Shown: positions 9,817-17,957 of the stretch, in pieces
How positions within the stretch are numbered: position 1 is the first letter of the stretch
How the letters are laid out: every line of letters begins with the position of its first letter
Source of the DNA: Luteibaculum oceani
GTDB lineage: Bacteria; Bacteroidota; Bacteroidia; Flavobacteriales_D; Luteibaculaceae
Direction: 5' to 3'
Length of the DNA: 64,000 bases
Assembly: GCF_007995015.1 (NCBI RefSeq)
Contig: NZ_VORB01000001.1
Location: forward strand, 124,001 to 188,000
Notes under the pieces: model-generated
The model's input: the letters and a program-made list of their open reading frames with translations, nothing else
The model's database searches: none
What the model was told of the DNA's origin: nothing
Position numbers and translations under genes: made by a program

Positions 9817-9983
9817 ATGCCTAAAGATGAGCTCCACATATCCCTCCAAAGCGGCTTACACCCATATGCTGAGCAATAAAATCCATTGATAACCAAGCCC
9901 TAGGGCCTTTTCAACTTTTTTGTAGGAGACTACAATAAATTCGGGAAGGAACTGTACTTTAATACCCAATAAAAGCCTGTGAA

Positions 9984-11447
9984 TTGAGAAAAATATTAGT
10001 AGTGGAAAATCCAGCGCAATGGCCGATAAATATTGAGCATTGTGAGATTATTTCCGCGAAAGAGTACCTAACAAATCCCGAATGGTCGCAAGTAAAAAAC
10101 GCCAGAGTTTTTAATCTGTCTACTGAATATAGATACCAGTCGAAAGGATACTATGTCTCTTTAATGGCCGAGGCCAGGGGCCATAGACCCATTCCCAACA
10201 TTAAAAACATACAAGATTTAAATACCTCCGGAATGATAAAAATCGTTTCGGAGAATTTAGATGAGCTTTTCCAAAAGAGTTTCAAAAATTTAAAGTCGGA
10301 AGATTTTATCCTGAGTATATATTTTGGTAAAAACCTCGCCAAACAATACGACAAACTTAGTTGGGAGCTTCATCGATTGTTTCGATCCCCCTTTATGCGT
10401 GCTAAATTCACCCATAATGGTAAAAAGTGGGTGATTCAGAGCCTAAAGACCATTCCATTTAAGGAAATACCCGAAAGTCATAAGGACTTTGTTTGGGAAG
10501 CTGCCAATCAATATTTTAAAAAGTCGCGTTTCGCCAATCAAAAAGAAAATGCTTTCCAATTCGATCTAGCTATTCTTGTCAACCCAGATGAAAAAGCGCC
10601 TCCCTCCAATAAAAAAGCGTTGCATAAATTTATTGAAGCAGGAGAAAAACAAGGATTGTGTGTTGAGCTAATTGATAAAAACGATTACGCGCGTCTCTTG
10701 GAATTCGACGCACTATTTATCAGAGAAACAACTGCGGTTAACCATTACACCTATCGCTTTGCTCGTAGAGCGCAACAGGAGGGAATGGTAGTTATCGATG
10801 ACCCTGAATCTATACTCAAATGTGCCAATAAGGTTTATCTCGCAGAATTTTTAAAACTGCATAAAATACCTACTCCGAAAACCATCGTAGTGCATCATGA
10901 AAATAAGCAAGACGTTCTGCATCAGTTGAATTTACCCGTGGTACTTAAATCACCCGATTCATCCTTTTCCCAGGGAGTTTCTAAAGCAAAAACAGAAGAG
11001 GAATACAGGGAAAAAATTGCCAAACTTCTCGCTCATTCCGACTTGGTAATTGCTCAAGAATACCTACCCAGCGATTTTGATTGGCGCATTGGCGTACTTG
11101 ATAACGAAATAATCTTTGCATGCAAGTACTACATGGCAAAAGGTCATTGGCAGATTTACAATTGGGACAGTAAGAATAAGCAAGATGTAGAAGGCGAATT
11201 CGATAGTGTCCCGATAGATCAAATTCCCGCGGAGGTTAAGAAAGTTGCCCTTAAATCTACCCAGCCAATTGGCAACGGCCTTTATGGAGTGGACATAAAG
11301 GAGAGTAACGGTAAGGTGGTAGTTATAGAGGTGAATGACAATCCCAATGTAGACCACGGCGTGGAAGATCACCTAGAGGGAAATGTGGTTTACAGCAAAA
11401 TAATTGCAAGTATTAAAAGGAGAATTCAAGCGCAAATAAAGCCATGA
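9984..11447 (+). CDS. RimK-like ATP-grasp ligase with RLAN-type N-terminal domain
   Basis: Residues 1-190 resemble the RLAN domain found fused to RimK-like ligases (FNLSTEYRYQSKGYYVSLMAEARGHRPIP is its hallmark region). Residues 200-480 form an ATP-grasp fold: the ATP-binding lysine strand VVLKSPDSSFSQGV, the adenine-hinge region VIAQEYLP, and the metal-binding end VVVIEVNDNPNVDHGVED. ATP-grasp enzymes of this group join a carboxylate to an amine through an acyl phosphate. The start is a TTG that places the conserved N-terminus MRKILVVENPAQWP; no better ATG lies upstream. The stop overlaps the next start (ATGA), so it is coupled to the GCS2-like gene. The substrate is unknown. Confidence 0.85.
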   Translation: MRKILVVENPAQWPINIEHCEIISAKEYLTNPEWSQVKNARVFNLSTEYRYQSKGYYVSLMAEARGHRPIPNIKNIQDLNTSGMIKIVSENLDELFQKSFKNLKSEDFILSIYFGKNLAKQYDKLSWELHRLFRSPFMRAKFTHNGKKWVIQSLKTIPFKEIPESHKDFVWEAANQYFKKSRFANQKENAFQFDLAILVNPDEKAPPSNKKALHKFIEAGEKQGLCVELIDKNDYARLLEFDALFIRETTAVNHYTYRFARRAQQEGMVVIDDPESILKCANKVYLAEFLKLHKIPTPKTIVVHHENKQDVLHQLNLPVVLKSPDSSFSQGVSKAKTEEEYREKIAKLLAHSDLVIAQEYLPSDFDWRIGVLDNEIIFACKYYMAKGHWQIYNWDSKNKQDVEGEFDSVPIDQIPAEVKKVALKSTQPIGNGLYGVDIKESNGKVVVIEVNDNPNVDHGVEDHLEGNVVYSKIIASIKRRIQAQIKP

Positions 11448-12667
11448 GTTATAAATTATTCGAAGTATTCGGTGTGGAGCTAGAATACATGATCGTAGAT
11501 AAAACCACCTTTAAAGTAAAACCCATAGCCGACCTAGTTTTTAAAGAATGTACAGGCTCCTTTACTTCAGATTATGAAAACGGAACCGTAGCCTGGAGTA
11601 ATGAATTGGTTTCGCACGTCATAGAAATAAAAACCAATGGCCCCGTAAAGGAAATGGGCCCCATGGCAGAGGCATTTCACAGTAATGTGACCGCTATTAA
11701 TAAACTTTTGGAAAAGCACAATGCCATTCTTATGCCAGGTGGTGCGCATCCTACCGTAGACCCTTTAACGGAGACTAAAATTTGGCCGCACGAATACAAT
11801 GAAATTTACGCCCTTTACGATAGGGTGTTTAACTGTAAAGGTCATGGATGGAGCAATTTACAAAGTACCCATATCAACCTACCCTTTCAAGGAGATGGTG
11901 AGTTCCGCAAATTGCATGCTGCGATCCGAGCAATTTTACCCTTCATCCCTGCCCTTACGGCAAGCACACCCATTTTAGATGGTGCGCTGAGTGGATTTAA
12001 AGACACTCGACTGGAATATTACCGGAAAAACCAGCAAAAGATCCCCATTATCGCTGGAAAAGTAATTCCTGAGCCAGTTTACAGTAAGGAAGCCTACCAT
12101 CAAAAAATCTTTAACCCAATTAAAGATGCTATCCGTCCCTTTGATTCTGAGGGTATTTTAGATCATCACTTCCTAAATTCTAGGGGAGCCATTGCACGCT
12201 TTGATAGAGGTGCCATTGAGATTCGAATAATCGACAATCAAGAAGCTCCAAAAGTGGATATCGCCATCTTATGCCTAATTGTGGCGGTTCTAAAAGATTT
12301 ATGCCAGCAGTCGGAGGCGGAAATATCAAAATTGGCTCTGTTGGATACCGATTTGCTTGCACAACAATTGTTAGCGGCAATAAAAGATGCAGAGAAGGCA
12401 AAAACGACTTACCCAGACTTGACAAAGCATTTGGGAATTGATGAAAAGGTGGAAAATCTCGGAGAGGTATGGAAACAACTGCTGAACAGATATAAGACAT
12501 CACTTACCGCAGACCAATTTAACACGCTAAGCTACATCGTTGAAAATGGAAGTCTTGCTAGCAGGATGGAATCTAGATTCAACGCCAACCCCAACGCACA
12601 GGGCATAGCTGAAATTAATAAAGAAATGATTCGCTGTTTGCAGCATAATGCACTATTTACCAAATGA
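11444..12667 (+). CDS. GCS2-family carboxylate-amine ligase (glutamate-cysteine ligase-like)
   Basis: The 407-residue product has the glutamine-synthetase-like fold of the GCS2/YbdK family. Signatures are FGVELEYMIVD at the N-terminus with the metal-binding glutamates, then HGWSNLQSTHINLPF, the segment TASTPILDGALSGFKDTRLEYY, and RGAIEIRIIDNQEAP. Family members ligate glutamate to an amine (cysteine in GshA, unknown in YbdK). It starts in an ATGA overlap with the ATP-grasp gene and ends in an ATGA overlap with the amidohydrolase-like gene, so the three are almost certainly made together. A role in glutathione synthesis is possible, but the partner here is RimK-like and no GshB-type protein is evident. 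Confidence 0.87.
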   Translation: MSYKLFEVFGVELEYMIVDKTTFKVKPIADLVFKECTGSFTSDYENGTVAWSNELVSHVIEIKTNGPVKEMGPMAEAFHSNVTAINKLLEKHNAILMPGGAHPTVDPLTETKIWPHEYNEIYALYDRVFNCKGHGWSNLQSTHINLPFQGDGEFRKLHAAIRAILPFIPALTASTPILDGALSGFKDTRLEYYRKNQQKIPIIAGKVIPEPVYSKEAYHQKIFNPIKDAIRPFDSEGILDHHFLNSRGAIARFDRGAIEIRIIDNQEAPKVDIAILCLIVAVLKDLCQQSEAEISKLALLDTDLLAQQLLAAIKDAEKAKTTYPDLTKHLGIDEKVENLGEVWKQLLNRYKTSLTADQFNTLSYIVENGSLASRMESRFNANPNAQGIAEINKEMIRCLQHNALFTK

Positions 12668-13335
12668 ATTTAATAATCAGTTGCGAACACTACAGCAATG
12701 AATTGCCCCATGAATTCAGCAATCTTTTTGCACAAAATGAGAAGGTTGCTGAAACGCATCGGGCGTACGACATAGGTGCAAAACTCATTTTTAGTGGACT
12801 ACAAAAGCTGGCTTTCGCAAGTTTTTATTATCCCTATTCTAGATTATTAATAGAAGTAAACCGGTCCTTACATCACCCCAAACTGTTTTCGGAGTTTTCT
12901 AAAAAGCTAGATAAGCAAACAAGAAAAAACCTAATTAACTCTTATTATTTACCCTACAGAAATAAAGTAGAAAAAGCCTGTTGGGGACAAATTGTTGAAG
13001 GGAAGGAATTCCTTCATCTTTCTGTCCATAGCTTTACACCAGTATTAGGAAATGAAATTCGGAATGCAGATATCGGATTATTGTACGACCCAAAAAACCC
13101 TATAGAAAGAGAGTTTGCGAAAAAATTTAAGGAGTCGATACGAGCTATAGATCCAAATTTGAAAGTGCGATTTAACTACCCCTATTTGGGAACTGCAGAT
13201 GGATTTACCACGTATTTGAGGAAAAAATTAGGCCCAAAATACGCAGGAATAGAATTGGAGGTTAAAAACGATGTAATTAATAATCAAATCATTGAAACGC
13301 TGTACAAAAGCTTGCAAAAGGTGATAAGAGAATAA
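12664..13335 (+). CDS. N-formylglutamate amidohydrolase-like protein
   Basis: The 223-residue protein carries the N-formylglutamate amidohydrolase family motifs: LIISCEHYSNELP at the start, then THRAYDIGA, the arginine/asparagine motif SRLLIEVNRSLHH, the VHSFTPV motif, and GLLYDP. The closing segment YAGIELEVKND fits the family's terminal glutamate motif. Known members hydrolyse N-formylglutamate in histidine breakdown, but no hut genes are nearby. Here it is the last gene of a coupled trio with two amide-forming ligases, so it more likely trims or releases an N-acyl or gamma-linked product (inference). No clear terminator follows; a heptamer repeat occupies the gap. Confidence 0.82.
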   Translation: MNLIISCEHYSNELPHEFSNLFAQNEKVAETHRAYDIGAKLIFSGLQKLAFASFYYPYSRLLIEVNRSLHHPKLFSEFSKKLDKQTRKNLINSYYLPYRNKVEKACWGQIVEGKEFLHLSVHSFTPVLGNEIRNADIGLLYDPKNPIEREFAKKFKESIRAIDPNLKVRFNYPYLGTADGFTTYLRKKLGPKYAGIELEVKNDVINNQIIETLYKSLQKVIRE

Positions 13336-13358
13336 AGCCATTTAGCCATTCCCACAAA

Positions 13359-13389
13359 CTACGAGCTACGAGCTACGAACTACGAGCTA
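13359..13389. repeat. 7-bp tandem repeat, CTACGAG, about 4.4 copies
   Basis: The unit CTACGAG occurs at 13359, 13366, 13373 (as CTACGAA) and 13380, with a partial copy after it. It lies in the short gap between the amide-ligase operon and the convergent pth gene. Confidence 0.9.
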
Positions 13390-13395
13390 AAAAAA

Positions 13396-13956
13396 CTAGC
13401 CATTAAATTTATTCATGGTATTCATTAACCCATGAAACGTAAAAGAGAAGGCAGCATCGGCCGACTTTTTAATCAGGTCGTCTATGGTTTTAGATTCTTC
13501 CTGATTCCATTCGCCTAGGACGTAATCTACTTGCTGTCCTTTTTGAAAATCGGCACCCACTCCAAATCTAAGACGGGCATATTTAGGGGTTCCAAGAACG
13601 CGCTGAATATCCTTTAGGCCATTGTGCCCACCATCACTCCCTTTTCCCCTTATACGAATGGTTCCGTATGGAAGAGCAAGATCATCGGTGATGATAAAAA
13701 TATTCTCAAGTTTAATTTTCTCCTGCTGCATCCAGTAAGCAACAGCTTTCCCGCTTAAGTTCATATAAGTATTAGGCTTAAGGAGAATAATTTGTCTGGA
13801 TTTAAATGAGGTTTGAGCCATCCAACCATGGCGGCATTCCTCAAAAAAAGAATTGGACGCTATTCCCATAGCGTCCAACACTTTAAAACCAATATTATGT
13901 CGAGTGTTTTCGTACTTGGCACCCGGATTCCCTAATCCTACGATCAGGTATTTCAT
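13396..13956 (-). CDS. pth: Peptidyl-tRNA hydrolase
   Basis: This 186-residue enzyme releases peptides from peptidyl-tRNAs that drop off the ribosome. The start MKYLIVGLGNPGAKYENTRHNIGF carries the family signature with the catalytic histidine and the preceding asparagine contacts. The other active-site segments are LLKPNTYMNLSG and ITDDLALPYG, the latter with the catalytic aspartate, then GSDGGHNGLKDI. Length and motifs are canonical. It is the last gene of a minus-strand run prs-rplY-pth, 23 bases after rplY, an order common in Bacteroidota. Cytoplasmic. Confidence 0.97.
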   Translation of the reverse strand: MKYLIVGLGNPGAKYENTRHNIGFKVLDAMGIASNSFFEECRHGWMAQTSFKSRQIILLKPNTYMNLSGKAVAYWMQQEKIKLENIFIITDDLALPYGTIRIRGKGSDGGHNGLKDIQRVLGTPKYARLRFGVGADFQKGQQVDYVLGEWNQEESKTIDDLIKKSADAAFSFTFHGLMNTMNKFNG

Positions 13957-13979
13957 AATACTAACAGATTGAGATGTTT

Positions 13980-14600
13980 TTACTCAGCAGCTTTTTCTTC
14001 AGTTGCTGCTGCTTCTCCTTCACCTTCTTCATCCTCTTCGTCGTCGGTATCTACCGCACCACGTGCAGTACGTACTTGAACTACCATTGCGTTAGGATTG
14101 TTTAAGAAAGTAAGACCTTCGGCAGAAAGCTCCTTAACACGGATAGAAGTACCAATTCTTAACTTGGTAATATCTACTTCGAATTCAGAAGGAATTGCTT
14201 CTGGAAGCCCTCTAACATCCAACTTACGGAACATTACCATAAGTTTACCCCCGTTTCTTACACCGATAGAGTTACCAACGATTTTCACAGGAAGCTTAAT
14301 CTTAACCTCTTTGTTAGGAATAAGCTCTAGGAAGTCGATGTGCACTATGGCATCAGTTACAGGGTGAAACTGTACATCTTTAACGATTGCATTGTAGCTT
14401 TCACCATTGATATCCAACTCCACATTATACACGTCTGGTGTATAAATCACTTTAGCTACGTCTAGGCGCGATACCGAAAAATGTACTTGTTTTTCGCCAC
14501 CGTAAAGCACAGCAGGTACATTACCTGCATTTCTTAACGCCACTGACTCTTTTTTCCCTACGTTCTCACGGGGAGAACCGCTCAATTTTACTTTTTTCAT
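13980..14600 (-). CDS. rplY: 50S ribosomal protein L25 (general stress protein Ctc type)
   Basis: This 206-residue long form of L25 binds 5S rRNA. The N-terminal L25 domain runs from SGSPRENVGKKESVALRNAGNVPAVLYGG to about residue 95. The C-terminal TL5-like beta domain follows (VKIKLPVKIVGNSIGVRNGG, then SIRVKELSAEG). The last 25 residues are strongly acidic (a run of D/E, then alternating A and E), a frequent feature of Bacteroidota L25. It lies between prs (26 bases upstream) and pth and is probably cotranscribed with both. Confidence 0.96.
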   Translation of the reverse strand: MKKVKLSGSPRENVGKKESVALRNAGNVPAVLYGGEKQVHFSVSRLDVAKVIYTPDVYNVELDINGESYNAIVKDVQFHPVTDAIVHIDFLELIPNKEVKIKLPVKIVGNSIGVRNGGKLMVMFRKLDVRGLPEAIPSEFEVDITKLRIGTSIRVKELSAEGLTFLNNPNAMVVQVRTARGAVDTDDEEDEEGEGEAAATEEKAAE

Positions 14601-14626
14601 CAGTTTGCTTTATGGTTGTTTATTAT

Positions 14627-15565
14627 TTACCCTTGAATAATGAAGTGAGAACTAATAGACTCGTAGTTCTGGATGCGCTTAATAACATCTGCAAATAAAT
14701 GCGCTACTTCAATCACTTTAATTTTGTTGGATTGTTGCTTTAATGGAATGGTATCAGTTACCACCAACTCCGTTAGAGAAGATTTTTCGATTCTCTCGTA
14801 AGCAGGTCCGCTTAAAACAGCGTGTGTACAAAGTGCTCTTACACTACTAGCTCCACGCTCCATCATGATATCTGCGGCTTTAGTGATGGTACCAGCAGTA
14901 TCAATAATATCATCAACAAGAATTACATCCTTGCCTTTAACGTCACCAATTAAAATCATTTCGGCTACTTGGTTCGCCACCTTGCGGTGCTTATAACAAA
15001 TCGCCATATCTAAATCCAAGTGCTTTGCATAGGCATTAGCTCTTTTGGTACCTCCAGTATCTGGAGCTGCCATAATTGGATTAGGTAGATTTAATTCCTT
15101 GATATAGTTGGTAAACAGTGTACTTGCAAAAAGGTGATCCACAGGAACCTCGAAAAAACCTTGAATTTGATCTGCGTGAAGATCCATGGTAACCAAACGA
15201 CTAATTCCAGCAGCTGTCAAAAGGTTAGCTACCAGTTTAGATCCAATTGCTACCCTTGGCTTGTCTTTTCTATCCTGACGTGCAAAACCGAAATAAGGAA
15301 CAACCGCAACAATTCTTTTTGCAGAAGCTCTTTTCGCCGCATCTACCAACATCAACAATTCCATTAGGTTGTCTGATGGTGCAAAGGTAGACTGCACTAT
15401 AAACACATCTTTTCCTCTAATAGACTCCTCGAAAGAAGGTTGAAATTCTCCGTCGCTAAAGCGGTTAAACACTACGTTTCCTAGCGGTTTTCCGTATGCC
15501 GTAGCTATTTTTTCTGCCAAGTATTTAGATGCCTGACCGTAAAAAATGCGAGAATTATCTTCCAT
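14627..15565 (-). CDS. prs: Ribose-phosphate pyrophosphokinase
   Basis: This enzyme makes PRPP from ribose 5-phosphate and ATP for purine, pyrimidine, histidine and NAD synthesis. The 312-residue length is usual. Motifs include RFSDGEFQPSFEESIRGKDVFIVQST, the conserved active-site region RQDRKDKPR, the divalent-cation site VTMDLHADQIQGFF, and the PRPP loop DVILVDDIIDTAGTI. It is the first gene of the prs-rplY-pth group and has a good -7 element just upstream. Confidence 0.97.
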   Translation of the reverse strand: MEDNSRIFYGQASKYLAEKIATAYGKPLGNVVFNRFSDGEFQPSFEESIRGKDVFIVQSTFAPSDNLMELLMLVDAAKRASAKRIVAVVPYFGFARQDRKDKPRVAIGSKLVANLLTAAGISRLVTMDLHADQIQGFFEVPVDHLFASTLFTNYIKELNLPNPIMAAPDTGGTKRANAYAKHLDLDMAICYKHRKVANQVAEMILIGDVKGKDVILVDDIIDTAGTITKAADIMMERGASSVRALCTHAVLSGPAYERIEKSSLTELVVTDTIPLKQQSNKIKVIEVAHLFADVIKRIQNYESISSHFIIQG

Positions 15566-15585
15566 GAGAAAAATTTTTGGAGGCG

Positions 15586-15593
15586 CAAAGGTA
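15586..15593 (-). promoter_or_regulatory. Bacteroidota -7 element (TACCTTTG) for prs
   Basis: Read on the minus strand this is TACCTTTG, 20 bases upstream of the prs ATG. It likely drives prs-rplY-pth. No consensus -33 was found at normal spacing. Confidence 0.5.
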
Positions 15594-15666
15594 AGCTTTT
15601 AGCAAAGTATTAAAAAGTTTATTTACAAGTAATTAAGATCACCTTAAGCGCGAATAGATATTTTTT

Positions 15667-15674
15667 TACTTTTG
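15667..15674 (+). promoter_or_regulatory. Bacteroidota -7 element (TACTTTTG) upstream of tRNA-Leu
   Basis: This TAnnTTTG match lies about 108 bases before the mature tRNA 5' end, so the transcript would carry a leader that includes the tRNA-like fragment near 15732. Confidence 0.45.
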
Positions 15675-15731
15675 TGCACCCTTAACCGAGGCAAAAATCT
15701 CAATTAATTTTGAGAAATCTTCAGTTAAGTT

Positions 15732-15780
15732 GCCAGGTGGCGGATCTCGGAAACAATCGAGTTAAAACGCACCTATTGGA
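15732..15780 (+). other. tRNA-like 5' fragment in the tRNA-Leu leader
   Basis: The stretch CCAGGTGGCGGA at about 15733-15744 nearly repeats the first bases of the tRNA-Leu that starts at 15783. It is followed by a CTCG/CGAG mini-hairpin and a CACCT that could pair with AGGTG. The rest does not fold as a full tRNA. It may be a tRNA remnant or a processing structure. Confidence 0.4.
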
Positions 15781-15782
15781 AT

Positions 15783-15864
15783 GCCCAGGTGGCGGAATTG
15801 GTAGACGCGCTGGTCTCAAACACCAGTTCTTTCGGGAGTGCCGGTTCGAGCCCGGCCCTGGGTA
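15783..15864 (+). tRNA. tRNA-Leu, anticodon CAA
   Basis: This class II tRNA of 82 bases has acceptor arms GCCCAGG and CCTGGGT with a terminal G-T pair and discriminator A at 15864. The D-arm region GGCGGAATTGGTAGACGC is typical of leucine tRNAs. The anticodon stem CTGGT/ACCAG holds the loop CTCAAAC, giving anticodon CAA for the UUG codon. A short variable arm and the T-arm GCCGG-TTCGAGC-CCGGC follow. CCA is not encoded. Confidence 0.96.
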
Positions 15865-15867
15865 CAT

Positions 15868-15894
15868 AGCCCCGCCTGTTTGGTGGGGCTTTTA
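15868..15894 (+). terminator. Rho-independent terminator after tRNA-Leu
   Basis: AGCCCCGCC and GGTGGGGCT arms with a five-base loop are followed by TTTT, three bases after the tRNA. It separates the tRNA from the dCMP deaminase gene at 15906. Confidence 0.85.
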
Positions 15895-15905
15895 TATTTA
15901 AAGCC

Positions 15906-16358
15906 ATGTCAGTACTAGATGGACTAACATACGACGACCCCAAGAAGCAAGATAGGTTCGATAGAGCTTATTTAAAAATGGCTCAAGAGTGGGGACAACT
16001 TTCACATTGCAATCGCAAAAAGGTGGGAGCACTTCTCGTTAAAGAAGGCATGATTATTTCCGATGGCTTTAACGGTACCCCATCTGGATTTCCTAATGAT
16101 TGTGAAGACGAAAACTACGAAACGCATTGGTACGTTCTCCATGCGGAAGCTAACGCAATTACCAAGGTTGCCAAGAGCGGAAATAGTGCTAAACATGCAA
16201 CGCTATACATCACTCTTTCTCCTTGTAAAGAATGCTCCAAATTAATTCTGCAAGCCGGAATTAAAAGAGTAGTTTTCCGAACAAAATATAAAGATAGCTC
16301 GGGTCTCGATTTTCTAGAAGAAGCGGGCATATTAATCAAGCAAATCGAAAATCCATAG
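15906..16358 (+). CDS. Deoxycytidylate (dCMP) deaminase family protein
   Basis: This 150-residue zinc-dependent deaminase most likely converts dCMP to dUMP for thymidylate synthesis. The zinc site is the HAE motif in VLHAEANAI (histidine ligand, catalytic glutamate) plus PCKEC in LSPCKECSKLI. The N-terminal SHCNRKKVGALLVKEGMIISDGFNGTP is characteristic of dCMP deaminase/ComEB proteins, with extra cysteine and histidine residues for a possible second zinc. Its TAG stop abuts the ATG of the S41 protease gene with no gap, so the two are probably cotranscribed. A cytidine or tRNA deaminase is less likely given the FNGTPSGFPNDCED insert. Confidence 0.9.
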   Translation: MSVLDGLTYDDPKKQDRFDRAYLKMAQEWGQLSHCNRKKVGALLVKEGMIISDGFNGTPSGFPNDCEDENYETHWYVLHAEANAITKVAKSGNSAKHATLYITLSPCKECSKLILQAGIKRVVFRTKYKDSSGLDFLEEAGILIKQIENP

Positions 16359-17957
16359 ATGAAATCGCTTCGTTTTTTCCTACCTCTAGTTTTTGCCGCA
16401 ACTCTAATTCTAGGTGTATGGATGGGGTTTTACTTGGCCAATAACATTGGATCTAAAAACATTGAATTCATAATCCCCACAGGAAGCAACAACAAACTTT
16501 CCCGGATTATAAACTACATAGACGAAAACTATGTAGATACCGTCGCGAAGGAGCGTCTTATTGATAAAGCCATTAAAACGGTTCTCGAAGAATTAGACCC
16601 ACACTCCTACTACATTAGCAAAGAAGATTTTAATGCCATTAATGAACCTCTTGAAGGAAATTTTGAAGGGATAGGGATAGAGTTTGTAGTAAATAAAGAC
16701 ACACTGCACGTAGTACACACCATAGCCGGAGGTCCATCGGAACAAGCTGGATTAATACCTGGAGACCAAATTATTGTGGTTGAAAATGACACCATAGCTG
16801 GTGTGGGAATTAAGAACTCCGAAGTGGTTAAACTTCTTCGCGGGAGAAAAGGCTCCATCGTTAACATTAAAGTAAGAAGGAAGGGCGAAGACAAACTGAT
16901 TCCCGTTGAAATTACTCGGGACGAAATTCCGATAAAAAGCGTAGACGCCGCGTTGGGCGTAAACGACACCACAGGATACATTAAAATCAGTCGATTTGCG
17001 AAAACGACCTACGAAGAGTTTATGGGTGCAATGGATTCTTTGTCCGCAAGCCATCCAAATATCCAACACCTAGTTATCGACCTTAGAAATAATGGAGGGG
17101 GGTATCTAGACGCTGCCATTAAAATTTGCGAACAACTCCTACCCAAGGGCAAACTAATTGTGTACACCCAAGGCAAAGGCAATAAACGAGAGTATTTTTC
17201 GAAGAAAGAAGGTAAGTATCAAAACATCCATCTAACAGTTCTTATCAATGAATTTTCCGCCTCAGCCTCAGAAATTGTTGCGGGAGCCATTCAGGATCAC
17301 GACCGTGGGACTATAGTAGGTAGAAGATCTTTTGGTAAAGGGTTGGTTCAAGAACAATTGAGTCTTAAAGATAATTCCGCCCTTAGACTTACCGTTGCTA
17401 GATATTACACTCCAACAGGGCGCTGTATACAAAAACCCTACGGGGGTAACATAGATTACGACGAAGATTATTACCTCCGCTACGAAAGTGGGGAACTCTT
17501 CCACAGAGATAGCATAAAGGTTACGGACTCGCTTAAATTCACCACACCAAAGGGTAAAATTGTTTACGGTGGAGGTGGTATAATTCCCGATGTTTTTGTC
17601 CCTTTAGACACTACAGGGAATTCAGAAATTCTATCTGGGTTTGTATACGTAGGGAATATGAATGCTTTCGGTTTCAACTACGCTAACAAACAACGTAAAG
17701 AATTAGAAGCTATGGGACTGGAGTCCTTCCTTAACGGTTTCACCATTCCAGACACAATAGTAGACCGCATGTTGAAAGAAATTTCTGCTTCAAAATCTCA
17801 GTATAAAAAACTAAGTGCTGACCAAAAGGAGCGAATAAACGAAAGATTTAGAGGTATCGTGGCGCGCCATATTTGGAATAGTAAAGGCTTCTACCTCAAC
17901 AGTCTTAGAAGAGATACTATGTTAACAAGTCTGGGGTTCTTTAACGAAGCACCGTAA
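16359..17957 (+). CDS. C-terminal processing peptidase, S41 family
   Basis: This 532-residue periplasmic serine protease has an N-terminal membrane anchor/signal segment (LRFFLPLVFAATLILGVWMG). A PDZ domain spans about residues 90-180 (GIGIEFVVNKDTLHVVHTIAGGPSEQAGL). The S41 core follows. The catalytic pair is predicted as S302 in FSASASEIV and K327 in RRSFGKGLVQ, 25 residues apart as in CtpA/Prc. Such enzymes trim C-termini of exported or damaged proteins. Its last 17 bases overlap the convergent end of the giant T9SS protein gene on the minus strand. The neighbour upstream is dCMP deaminase, with no functional link that I know of. Confidence 0.94.
   Translation: MKSLRFFLPLVFAATLILGVWMGFYLANNIGSKNIEFIIPTGSNNKLSRIINYIDENYVDTVAKERLIDKAIKTVLEELDPHSYYISKEDFNAINEPLEGNFEGIGIEFVVNKDTLHVVHTIAGGPSEQAGLIPGDQIIVVENDTIAGVGIKNSEVVKLLRGRKGSIVNIKVRRKGEDKLIPVEITRDEIPIKSVDAALGVNDTTGYIKISRFAKTTYEEFMGAMDSLSASHPNIQHLVIDLRNNGGGYLDAAIKICEQLLPKGKLIVYTQGKGNKREYFSKKEGKYQNIHLTVLINEFSASASEIVAGAIQDHDRGTIVGRRSFGKGLVQEQLSLKDNSALRLTVARYYTPTGRCIQKPYGGNIDYDEDYYLRYESGELFHRDSIKVTDSLKFTTPKGKIVYGGGGIIPDVFVPLDTTGNSEILSGFVYVGNMNAFGFNYANKQRKELEAMGLESFLNGFTIPDTIVDRMLKEISASKSQYKKLSADQKERINERFRGIVARHIWNSKGFYLNSLRRDTMLTSLGFFNEAP

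Noticed and set aside
13359-13389. Heptamer array considered as a CRISPR array
   Set aside because: Units are 7 bp with no spacers, and no cas gene is present.
15710-15901. Open frame spanning the tRNA-Leu gene
   Set aside because: It runs through the tRNA and its terminator; the tRNA fold explains the sequence.
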